Shown piece by piece: positions 45,792 through 54,718 of a DNA stretch of 64,000 nucleotides (within the stretch, counting starts at the first letter, position 1; every line of letters begins with the position of its first letter). Origin of the DNA: Planctomycetota bacterium (lineage in GTDB: Bacteria > Planctomycetota > Phycisphaerae > FEN-1346); contig JAUVZF010000002.1 in assembly GCA_030602705.1 (NCBI GenBank), positions 1-64,000 of the forward strand, written 5' to 3'. The notes under the pieces were generated by a model. That model was not told where the DNA came from. It ran no database searches and saw nothing but the letters and a program-made list of their open reading frames with translations. The translations under genes and the position numbers were made by a program.

Positions 45792-48236
45792 CTATCTGCT
45801 TGGCGCGTCGGTAAAGAGCGCCTTCATCTGCTCGGCGGTCAGTTCTTCCAGACCCGAGTCGGTGTCCACTGCCACCGCCTGGCCGCACGCCGTCACGACG
45901 ACGACCCGCTTGCCCTGGCTGAGTGCCGCCCGCATGTCGGCCCGGTCGCGGACCAACTGGAAGTAGGCCTCCGAGCCCCACTTGATCTTCGTGAGTTTCT
46001 CGTCGCCGGCGAACCGTTCGTCCACCCACACGCCGCGATAGTTGACGAACTGGCGGCCGGCGCGGTGCTGGACCTGTTGGACGCCGCGCAGGTCGCGGCT
46101 GGCGTTCCTCGCCCGCCGCAGACGCTGGCACTCCTGGGCGATCTCGACGGCGGTCTTGCCGGTCTCGGCCTTCTCGAAGTCCCGCTCGTCGGCGCGGACG
46201 CCGGTACTGGCGTAGCCCCCGAACCCGTCGCCCGGCCCGACCTGGAACCGGACGGCCGCCCGTCTCCGCGCGGATTCGGCCGACGGCGAGGGCCGCAGTT
46301 TCCCCCCAGCCTCCGAGAGTGCGAAGGTGTCGCTGAGCCGGTCGGCCTTGCGTTTCATGGCCCGAGCCACCTTGGCGGGCTCCATTGGCGCCGGCCGCGC
46401 CTCGGGCACGGGCCCATCCGCGACGGCGCCGGAGCCCTCCCGCCGCAGGGCGGTGCTCGCCGCGATGCCGTACTGCTTGTACTGTTCGGCGCTCTCGAGC
46501 ACGAGGTAACTCGTGTAGGGCGTCTCGATGCCGTGGGCCAGGCTCAGCCGCACCACTTCGTCCTTCAGTTCCTTGTTCTCGCCGTGCAGGCGGATCTGGT
46601 CCAGGAGATACCCGATCTTGCGATGGGCCCAGAGCGAGGCGATGAACGACCGCTCCTTACAGTTCTTCGGGAACGTCCCCTCGTAGACGAACTCTTCGCG
46701 TCTCTTGCCGACCCGGCCTTTCAGACGGATGACCGAATCGCCGTCGCCGATGTAGGACCCGACGAGGACCACCTGCGACCCCCGGAACAGATCCGGCAAC
46801 TGCCTCGGATACGTCTCGGTGATCTTGACGCCGGGGACTTCGATCTCAAGCCCGGTCAGCACCGGATGGCTCATCTTCGAGAACAGGCGGGTTATCTTGC
46901 CGTCGATGGCCTCGCTTGGGCGGACGTACTCGGTCAGGGCGCCCGTGTCGCCGCTCATGCGGTCCAGGAGACGGGTGTTGACGTCGTCGCCGACGCCGAA
47001 GGTGAAGATCCGCCAGTTGCGTTTGTTCTGTTCCTTGACGCGTTTGGCCAGGGCCTCGATGTCGGTGACGTCCACGGTCGGCCGGCCGTCGGTCAGGAAC
47101 AGGACCGTTGTGAGCCGCACCTCTTCTCTGTCCCGGAGTTCCTTCGGCTGGTTAAGGGCCTTCTGAAGCGCCTCTCCGATGTTCGTGCCGCCGGCGGCCT
47201 CGAAGGCGTCGATCCACTCGCGGGCCTTTTTCCGGTCCCCGTCGCTCGCGGCGGTCCATCCCTCGGCGAACGACTGGGCTATGGTTGAGAACTGGATGAT
47301 CGCGAAACGGTCTTCGGGCCGGAGTTTGTCGATGCAGAACTTCATGGCCTTCTTCGCCTGCACGATCTTCTCTCCCTTCATCGATCCCGACGTGTCGAGC
47401 ACCAGGACCACGTCGCGCGGCACGCGGTCCTTATCGCGGAACTCGCTCTTCGGCGCAATCAGCATCAGGAACATGCCGGGCTTCCCAGGGTCAGGGCGGT
47501 AGGTCATCAGCGAGAGGCCGAAGTCCTTCTTGCTGACCGTCCAGAAGAGTTGGAAGTCGCGGTCCAAGAGCGCCCCCTTGGTCTCCATGCCGGCCACGGC
47601 CTCGTGGTCGCCCCGCCGCGCGACGCCGACCTCGTGCGTGGGGCTGTAAACGTTCTTGATGGGCGTCGCACTTCGGATCCGAACCGTGACGGTGAAATCC
47701 TCGAGCGTCTTCGACGCCTTCTCGCCGATCCGCAGCGGAAAGACGTACTCGCTCAACCCGTCGTCCGTGGGGACCAGGTGCGTGTACTCGAGTTCCACCT
47801 TCTGGGTGCCGCGGGCGGGCACCGGGTAGATCCGCATCCGCAGTAGGTTGCCGTCCATGTATTCGAGGAGGCCGGGGTCCTTGGCCCGCCGGACGATCTC
47901 TTCGTACACCCGCCGGGCCTTGTCCGCCTCCAGCAGTTCGCCCCTCATGCGCTTGCCGCCGATGTACATGGCGAAGTCGCGGATCGCCGCCGTCTTCGGC
48001 ACCGGGAAGATGTACGTGCACTCCAGGTCCCGCCCGGTCGAGTTCCGAAACTCCTGGACCACGCGCGTTGTGGCCACCTGGTCCTCGATGTGCGTGTCCA
48101 CGCGCAGGTACTTGACCGCCAGCGGCGGCAGGCTCTTGTCTTTGGGAATCAGCATCCCGGCGCCGTGGGCGTTCAGGGCAGCGCACGTCAGGGCCGCCAT
48201 GGCCGCCGCCAGTCCCACCAGCCTTGTGAGTTTCAT
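45792..48236 (-). CDS. VIT + VWA domain protein (inter-alpha-trypsin-inhibitor-like)
   Basis: VIT-type LRVDTHIEDQVATTRVVQEFRNSTGRDLECTYIFPVP; VWA MIDAS DVVLVLDTSGSMKGEKIVQAK. Confidence 0.9.
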   Translation of the reverse strand: MKLTRLVGLAAAMAALTCAALNAHGAGMLIPKDKSLPPLAVKYLRVDTHIEDQVATTRVVQEFRNSTGRDLECTYIFPVPKTAAIRDFAMYIGGKRMRGELLEADKARRVYEEIVRRAKDPGLLEYMDGNLLRMRIYPVPARGTQKVELEYTHLVPTDDGLSEYVFPLRIGEKASKTLEDFTVTVRIRSATPIKNVYSPTHEVGVARRGDHEAVAGMETKGALLDRDFQLFWTVSKKDFGLSLMTYRPDPGKPGMFLMLIAPKSEFRDKDRVPRDVVLVLDTSGSMKGEKIVQAKKAMKFCIDKLRPEDRFAIIQFSTIAQSFAEGWTAASDGDRKKAREWIDAFEAAGGTNIGEALQKALNQPKELRDREEVRLTTVLFLTDGRPTVDVTDIEALAKRVKEQNKRNWRIFTFGVGDDVNTRLLDRMSGDTGALTEYVRPSEAIDGKITRLFSKMSHPVLTGLEIEVPGVKITETYPRQLPDLFRGSQVVLVGSYIGDGDSVIRLKGRVGKRREEFVYEGTFPKNCKERSFIASLWAHRKIGYLLDQIRLHGENKELKDEVVRLSLAHGIETPYTSYLVLESAEQYKQYGIAASTALRREGSGAVADGPVPEARPAPMEPAKVARAMKRKADRLSDTFALSEAGGKLRPSPSAESARRRAAVRFQVGPGDGFGGYASTGVRADERDFEKAETGKTAVEIAQECQRLRRARNASRDLRGVQQVQHRAGRQFVNYRGVWVDERFAGDEKLTKIKWGSEAYFQLVRDRADMRAALSQGKRVVVVTACGQAVAVDTDSGLEELTAEQMKALFTDAPSR

Positions 48237-48285
48237 CGAGAGTCCCCTTTCGGTTTGCGCCGCGCCCCTTACCCGACGATCACCC

Positions 48286-49422
48286 TCATCGCGGCGCCCG
48301 CAGTCGGGGCACAGGCCGCACGAGCGGTGCCACGATCCTTTCCTCAACCTGGCACCCGAAATGGACCAGGTGCGAGCCGAAACTCACGCCGTCGCCGACC
48401 AGGCCGGCGCTTCGCGTTGCGATGCCGGCGCCGCTGCCGGGCGTGCCCGTCCGGCAACTTCCCGCGCGGCGGATGCGGTTCAGGAACTCCCGTGCGATGG
48501 CACGGTCCACCGGGCGCATGACGCAGCCGCGCCGAACCTGAAGGACCAGGTCCACGGCGTAGGCGTCGATCAACTTCGGCAGGAGGGCGTGTGCCAGGTC
48601 CGACCGGCCGAAGAACTCGGCCCCGACGGCGCGGCCGGCAAAGCGGTCGGCAAAGAGAAAGCCGACGCTCCCGGCCGGCACCTCCGGCACGATCGTGCGA
48701 CGGACCTCGGCGAGTTTTCTCGCCACGGGCTCGGCCTTGAGGCCGACCTCCAGGCTGCCCGTCGCGTTTTCGGAACCGAGGGCGGCGTTGTTGCGGGCCA
48801 CCTCGGCCCAGACGGCCGACTGGTCGGCCCCCTTGCGCAGGGCCTTCTGGATCGACTGCGGAACCAGAACGCCGGCCGCGCTGAAATCGGACTTGCCACG
48901 CCACCGATGGGCCTCCACGCAAAAGACGGGCGTCTCGACGCGCTGGCCGGGGCTCAAGATGATGTCCCGCCGGACGGTCCGCGTCTGCTTGCCGCCCGAA
49001 ACGACCTCGCCCGCCATGACGAAAACGTGGTCGGAGCGGCTGCGGTTCTCCATGATGATGACCGGAACGGCACCTCCGCCACCCTTCTCCGCGACCACGA
49101 GGATGCCCTTGGCGATGGCCGCATCGGCCGTCCACCAGCGACCGCCCGGGCCGCCGTGCCCTCGCAGCATCACGGGGAAGACGGCGAGGCGGCCACAGAG
49201 GAGCGGATGGCGGACCTCGATGCGGTCGAGGTAAGCGGCCAGTTCCGGCACGTGGGTGGGCAGCGGGGGCAAGACAACAGGCGGACGAACACGCGGCTCG
49301 GGGCGAACGCGCGGCGCCGGGCCGAACTCTTCCTCGATGTACACCGCCGGCGCCGACGCAACCAGGATCGCCAGAGCGATGCCAAACCACCAACCGCCGC
49401 ACAGCAGGCGCCGTCGGGTCAT
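48286..49422 (-). CDS. ARPP-1 (DUF6569)-like secreted protein
   Basis: N-terminal hydrophobic signal; AIAKGILVVAEKGGGGAVPVIIMENRSRSDHVFVMAGEVVSGGKQTRTVRRDIILSPGQRVETPVFCVEAHRW. Confidence 0.6.
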   Translation of the reverse strand: MTRRRLLCGGWWFGIALAILVASAPAVYIEEEFGPAPRVRPEPRVRPPVVLPPLPTHVPELAAYLDRIEVRHPLLCGRLAVFPVMLRGHGGPGGRWWTADAAIAKGILVVAEKGGGGAVPVIIMENRSRSDHVFVMAGEVVSGGKQTRTVRRDIILSPGQRVETPVFCVEAHRWRGKSDFSAAGVLVPQSIQKALRKGADQSAVWAEVARNNAALGSENATGSLEVGLKAEPVARKLAEVRRTIVPEVPAGSVGFLFADRFAGRAVGAEFFGRSDLAHALLPKLIDAYAVDLVLQVRRGCVMRPVDRAIAREFLNRIRRAGSCRTGTPGSGAGIATRSAGLVGDGVSFGSHLVHFGCQVEERIVAPLVRPVPRLRAPR

Positions 49423-50467
49423 GGAGCCATCCTCCAACATTCGCACCGGCCGAGTGCGGCGAGCGGTACGATTCGCCGCGAGTCGTTAAACCAACGCTTG
49501 CGAAGAGTTAGACGTGCACGGCGTGGGTCCGGTTCCATGAAAGCGGTGGAGGCGTGAGGTCAGAGGGGACCTCGGGGGAAAAAATAGGGCAAGACCTGGA
49601 GGGGAGGCCTTGCCCGTGTTGCGGGGATAGACGGCGCTTGAAAGTTTGCCCCGCTCTGTGTTTGGGTTCTCAACACCCTTTGTCTGCCAACGCCGGTGTG
49701 AACCGAAGTTGGCGTGTGTGGGAACGATTGGCAAAGAAGTGTTAGGATCCCTCCAATTAACCCCGCAACACCATTTCGTTTATTACGCCACGCCCCGCAG
49801 GGCGGTTTCAATCAGTATGGCTCGTCCTTTAATTGTGGGAGTAAAGGGGGTTGCTTGGCAAAGCGCCTGAGGTTCTCGTCGCACCCGGGGGAGGGATGTG
49901 CGTGAAGTCACAAGCGATGCCATTAAAGAACGAGCCAGTATGATCCAGTACTGCAAGGGCTGTGCCAAAAGCCGTCCAGGAACGCCGGAAACCTTCTCCG
50001 TGCAGGATAAGTCTATGCCCTGCAAGACGTTACAAACGCGCCTTTTCTCACGCTTGATGGGCAGTGAGACGGCGCAGGCCCCGACCATGTTGCCCTGGGG
50101 CATCACGCCGGGCCGGGAGACGGCACGAAATGGCCCTAAGTTCCTCTGTGACAGTACTTTACGCAGAAGTTGCATCCGAGAGACGGATGTTGTCTCAAGG
50201 CAACATTTCCGCGTGATTTGCTATCCCTGTACTCGGCGGCAACGAGCCGCGTGTTTCGGCCCGGCACCCCCGCCGCCACGGCGCACGAATGCCCGGGCCG
50301 TGGGCGCCACCCGGGTCGTCGGAGAAACGTCCGATAAGTTTCCTAAAGGCGGTGCCCACGGCGAGCCGAAGAGTTCTGTGGGAGCGAGCCAGATCGCCCT
50401 TCTCAGCACTGGGAGCGTTTGTTGGTCGGTGTTCAGCCACAACGAGGGGAGCGCCGGGAGATTCGAT

Positions 50468-51610
50468 ATGCGCGTTATTGCCATCTTCAATCACAAGGGC
50501 GGGTGCGCCAAAACGACGACCGCGATCAACCTGGCCGCGGCGCTTGCAGCGGCCAAGCAGCGGGTTCTGCTCGTTGACCTCGACCCGCAGGCCCATGCTA
50601 CCGTCGGCTGCGGTGTGCGCGAGGAGGAGGTCGAACTGAGTACGTGGCACGTCCTGAAGGGCGAGGAAACCGACGCCGGGCCGCTTGGCTTGCCGGACAT
50701 CGCGTGGGAGGTCCTTGAGGGATTCTACCTTGCCCCGGCCAGCGTCGGCCTGGCGACGCTGGAACAGACGCTTGCGGGAACCGACGGGCGCGAACGGCGC
50801 TTGCGGGAACTGCTCGACCGGCTTGACGGCCGGTACGACTTTGTCCTGCTGGATTGCGGCCCGGGGTTGGGTCTGCTTTCGATCAACGCGCTGATGTCGG
50901 CCGCAGAGGTCATCGTGCCGGTGGACCTCGGCTTCTTCAGCATCTACGGCCTTGGCCGAACCATCCGGACGATCGAGATGATCGGCGAGCGAACCGGCCG
51001 CGCGCCCGCTTTCAGCATCCTGGCGACGATGTACGACACCCGCGCGCGAAGCATGCGCCGGTCCCTTGCGGCCCTGCGGGACCAGTACAAGAGCCGGCTT
51101 CTCAGTACGGTGATCCGTTTCAACGTGGACTTGCGGGAAGCCGCAGCAATGGGCAGCCCCATCGTGGAGTTCCGGCCGGGGTCGCGCGGCCACCAGGACT
51201 ACCAGGCTCTGGCGCAGGAGGTCGTGTCCTCGGACCTGCAGATGGAGTACGAGGCGATGGCTCGCCGGGAAGCCGACGAGCATCGGCGCGTCGAACAGGA
51301 GGTGGATGAGAAGGTCGAAGCGGTATACGGCGCGATCGTCACGGACACCGGTGTCCGCTTCGTCTGTCACGCTCCCGGCGCCAAGCGAGTCCAGATCGCA
51401 GGCGATTTCAACCACTGGGATCCCCAGAACACGCAAAGCGAGATGGTCCTGACGGACGAACCATGCGTCTGGCGAAAAGATGTCACCCTCGGCTCGGGGC
51501 GGTACGCCTACCGCCTTATCATCGACGGGCGGTGGTGCAGCGACCCGGCCAATCCGTACGTCGAGAGCAACCCGTACGGCGAACTGAACAGCGTCGTTGA
51601 AGTCGAGTGA
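50468..51610 (+). CDS. ParA/Soj-type ATPase with C-terminal CBM48/AMPK glycogen-binding-like domain
   Basis: MRVIAIFNHKGGCAKTTTAINLAAALA (deviant Walker A), LLVDLDPQAHAT, FVLLDCGPGLGLLS; C-term VRFVCHAPGAKRVQIAGDFNHWDPQNTQSEMVLTDEPCVWRKDVTLGSGRYAYRLIIDGRWCSDPANP. Confidence 0.93.
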   Translation: MRVIAIFNHKGGCAKTTTAINLAAALAAAKQRVLLVDLDPQAHATVGCGVREEEVELSTWHVLKGEETDAGPLGLPDIAWEVLEGFYLAPASVGLATLEQTLAGTDGRERRLRELLDRLDGRYDFVLLDCGPGLGLLSINALMSAAEVIVPVDLGFFSIYGLGRTIRTIEMIGERTGRAPAFSILATMYDTRARSMRRSLAALRDQYKSRLLSTVIRFNVDLREAAAMGSPIVEFRPGSRGHQDYQALAQEVVSSDLQMEYEAMARREADEHRRVEQEVDEKVEAVYGAIVTDTGVRFVCHAPGAKRVQIAGDFNHWDPQNTQSEMVLTDEPCVWRKDVTLGSGRYAYRLIIDGRWCSDPANPYVESNPYGELNSVVEVE

Positions 51611-52977
51611 TCTCCGACACGCGGGGCGCGATGGAACCGACCGAACTGTCGGCACCGAGACGGCGATTCGCCGGACGGCAAGGCGAGCGAGGGGTGGGCG
51701 AGGCACAGTTCGCCGCCCTTGCCGACGTGCTCCTTTCCGCCCAGCCCGCCGAACCGGTTGCCGACGCGCAAGCAGCCGAACCTCTCGCCGACGAGAGCCC
51801 TCCGGTTCCCGAAGTGGGTGTCCCGCGCGGCCTCTACCTGCTGGTTCCGGCGGGGATCGACCCGGCCGGCCGGCGGGACGCGGCGCTGACGGCGGCCCGG
51901 CGGCTGGCGCCGCACCGCGAGGCGGCCACCGTGTTTGTCTTCGAGAACGGATTGGTCGATGCCCACGTGCTCGGCGAGAGGGCGTGGGGTCGGCTGGGGC
52001 CGCAAAACTATCCGGGCGCGGCCGACATGAACCGGACGGTCAGCGACCTCCTCGGGCAGTGCGACCAGATCGGGCTCGTGGTCTTGGACCCGCCGAACGG
52101 CCGGCTCCATCGCCTTGGCAGAACCCCCTGCCGCACGGTCTTCCTCGCGACGCCCGATGCCGAGAGTATTGTCGAGACCTACCGCACGCTGAAGGCGTGG
52201 CGGTTCAGTGGAACACTGTCCCGCGCGGCGGTGCTCTTCGTGGGCCCGGGCGCCGACCGGGGGACGGGCGATCTCGGGCGGCGGCTTCGCCGGGCTGCTC
52301 AGGGATTTCTCGGATGCGACCTGGCGATTCAGCGCGTCGTTTCGGTCGGCCCTGACGGCGGGGCGGGTGAGTTGCCCCAGGCGCTGCGGGTTTTCTCGCA
52401 AGCGCCCGCCGACCAGGTCTGGCCGCCTCTGCTCGCCGCCGCTGGCCACGGCACCCCGCCCGCCACGGTCCCCTTAGAGGGCAAATACCCACCGGCCGCC
52501 ACTGCCCCCGAGCAGAATCCGCCCGTAGGCATTGAGGAACCGGCCGTGGCGCCGGCCCCGGCGGCCGATGTCTGTCCGGCGTTCGACCTGTGGCAGCCCG
52601 ACAACCGGCGTGACCTGATATCGGCCATCCAGGAGCAGGTTGCGTCGCTGTTCGGGGGTTCGCTGAGACTCATGTTCCAGGTAGACGTTGACGAACCTGG
52701 GGCGCCGCCGCTGGCGGCCGTCCGCGACGACGGGGCCCTGGTAGCGATCCTCCTGGCCGAACCGGGCGAAACGCTGGACACGGGCGCCGCCGAGCGATGG
52801 CTTCGGGTGCATGCGTCGCTCCTGGCCCGTGCGTTTCGACCGTCGGGCATCGCGGCCGGGGCAGAGGTGTTGGCCGTTGCGCTGGCGCCGCTCGAGGCCG
52901 TGCCGACAAGCAACGGCGTTCGCCGCTTCGTCCCGGTCAGGATGGGCGGCCACAAGGGAGTCGTGTTCCTGCCGTAG
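51607..52977 (+). CDS. Uncharacterised protein coupled to the ParA-CBM48 gene
   Basis: GTG start overlaps the ParA stop (GTGA); GLYLLVPAGIDPAGRRDAALTAARRLAPHREAATVFVFENGLVDAHVLGER. Confidence 0.75.
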   Translation: MISDTRGAMEPTELSAPRRRFAGRQGERGVGEAQFAALADVLLSAQPAEPVADAQAAEPLADESPPVPEVGVPRGLYLLVPAGIDPAGRRDAALTAARRLAPHREAATVFVFENGLVDAHVLGERAWGRLGPQNYPGAADMNRTVSDLLGQCDQIGLVVLDPPNGRLHRLGRTPCRTVFLATPDAESIVETYRTLKAWRFSGTLSRAAVLFVGPGADRGTGDLGRRLRRAAQGFLGCDLAIQRVVSVGPDGGAGELPQALRVFSQAPADQVWPPLLAAAGHGTPPATVPLEGKYPPAATAPEQNPPVGIEEPAVAPAPAADVCPAFDLWQPDNRRDLISAIQEQVASLFGGSLRLMFQVDVDEPGAPPLAAVRDDGALVAILLAEPGETLDTGAAERWLRVHASLLARAFRPSGIAAGAEVLAVALAPLEAVPTSNGVRRFVPVRMGGHKGVVFLP

Positions 52978-53040
52978 GCCGCCGTCCTCCTTGCTCCTGT
53001 GTCTTGACACGGTGCGCCGCAGCGGATACCGTACCATGCC

Positions 53041-53496
53041 ATGGACCGGCCGAGTTGGGACGAGTACTTCATGATGATCGCCGAGGACGTCTCGCGGCGT
53101 TCGACGTGTCTGAGGCGCAAGGTCGGGGCGATCCTCGTTGTCCAGCGGCGCATCCTGGCCACGGGGTACAACGGCGCGCCGAGCGGCGTACCGCATTGTT
53201 CAGAGACCGGTTGTCTGCGTGAGCAGATGGCCGTCCCGTCCGGCCAGCGCCACGAACTCTGCCGCGGACTTCATGCCGAGCAGAACGCCATCATCCAGGC
53301 GGCCAAGCACGGCGCGCGGATCGACGGGGCCACGCTTTACACCACACATCATCCGTGCTCTATCTGTGCAAAGATGGCGATCAATGCGGGCGTTACCCGG
53401 ATCGTCTGCCGCGAAGACTATCCCGACGATCTCGGAAAGACCATGCTGAGGCTTGGGGGCGTGAAACTGGAGGTGTTTGCGGGCGGCAAGGGGTAG
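53041..53496 (+). CDS. dCMP/deoxycytidylate deaminase family (ComEB-like)
   Basis: [59 protein letters not shown]. Confidence 0.93.
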   Translation: MDRPSWDEYFMMIAEDVSRRSTCLRRKVGAILVVQRRILATGYNGAPSGVPHCSETGCLREQMAVPSGQRHELCRGLHAEQNAIIQAAKHGARIDGATLYTTHHPCSICAKMAINAGVTRIVCREDYPDDLGKTMLRLGGVKLEVFAGGKG

Positions 53497-53839
53497 ACGT
53501 CGCGCTGGGGATGGAACGAGAAGGCCTGATGGCACGGCGGGTTTGGATGCCCACCGTGCCATCGTTCTTTGGCCTGTCGGCAACGGAGGCAAGATCCGGC
53601 GCCGGCGTCAAGAATGTAGGGATCTTTCAGAAAAAGGTTCTGCCCCCACATCATGGGCCGCGGGGCAAGATACCCCCTGCTCATGGGGTCGTGGCGCAAG
53701 CGGTTAGATGATGTGGAAAGAAAATCGTTACGGTGGAAAAGTTTTTTGGTCTGACCACAAGGTATTGTGGTTGGCTGTCTTAGACTTTTCTCGTTCCTGT
53801 GAGAAGAGCGCGCCGGAGACGCCGATGCGGGAAAAAGCG

Positions 53840-53868
53840 TTGACACCCCAGATGGTGGGCTCTAGGAT
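53840..53868 (+). promoter_or_regulatory. Putative sigma70-type promoter upstream of nrdR
   Basis: TTGACA, 17-nt spacer, TAGGAT. Confidence 0.4.
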
Positions 53869-54050
53869 CCCCGGTTGCCGACATACGGTAGTTGTTGTTG
53901 CACTTCCTCAGTTTTTGCTGAAGAGGGAAGGGCCGGAATTCCGATGCCGTAGAGTAGCCGGGTAGCCCAAGATGTTGTATGTTGGCACGTCTTGCTGATT
54001 GCTGTTCCGGCAACGTGGTGCTTCACTACTTCGACGAGGAGCCTGCGGCC

Positions 54051-54572
54051 GTGGAATGTCCTTTCTGTCATCAAGATAATGACAAGGTTGTGGATTCCCG
54101 CGCCAGCGGCGCCGCGATCCGACGCCGACGAGAATGCCTGGAGTGCAAGCGGCGCTACACGACCTACGAACGTGCCGAGAGCGGGCTCCGCCTGCGCGTC
54201 ATCAAGAAAGACGGCACGACGCGAGAGGCTTACGACCGCACCAAGGTCCGCCGGGGGCTGATGCTGGCACTGCACAAGCGCCCCGTCCCGACCGAACGCC
54301 TTGATGCCATCCTACAGGAAATCGAGGACGAACTGACCTCCAAGTACGATCTGGAGATCCCCAGCCGCGCCATCGGCGACCTCGTCATGGAGAAACTTCG
54401 CCGCGTGGACCAGGTGGCGTACGTTCGCTTTGCCAGCGTGTATCGCGATTTCAAGGACATCTCGCAGTTCGTTCAGGAAGTCGAGCCGATGTTGTCGCAG
54501 CGAACCGACACCGCAGGCACGAAACGCAGGACAGAGGGGCCGGATGAATCGGGGCCGACCGGCGGCGACTGA
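54051..54572 (+). CDS. nrdR: Transcriptional repressor NrdR
   Basis: VECPFCHQDNDKVVDSRASGAAIRRRRECLECKRRYTTYERAE plus ATP-cone; GTG start inferred from the family N-terminus. Confidence 0.93.
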   Translation: MECPFCHQDNDKVVDSRASGAAIRRRRECLECKRRYTTYERAESGLRLRVIKKDGTTREAYDRTKVRRGLMLALHKRPVPTERLDAILQEIEDELTSKYDLEIPSRAIGDLVMEKLRRVDQVAYVRFASVYRDFKDISQFVQEVEPMLSQRTDTAGTKRRTEGPDESGPTGGD

Positions 54573-54718
54573 CGGTCGGCCCGAGAGAGCACGCCGCGAG
54601 GGCGTGGGGGGGCGACCCATCGGGGGTCGTCCCCCCGGTAACCGAGGAACGAGCCGGGGGTATCGGGCCGCCGGACCAGACTCAGGCAGGGGCGTGCACG
54701 GGTAGAGAGAGGGCGAGT

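Noticed and set aside
53497-54050. Known structured ncRNA between the dCMP deaminase and nrdR
   Set aside because: Some stem-forming words and a promoter-like sequence, but no family I can recognise; left as unsupported.
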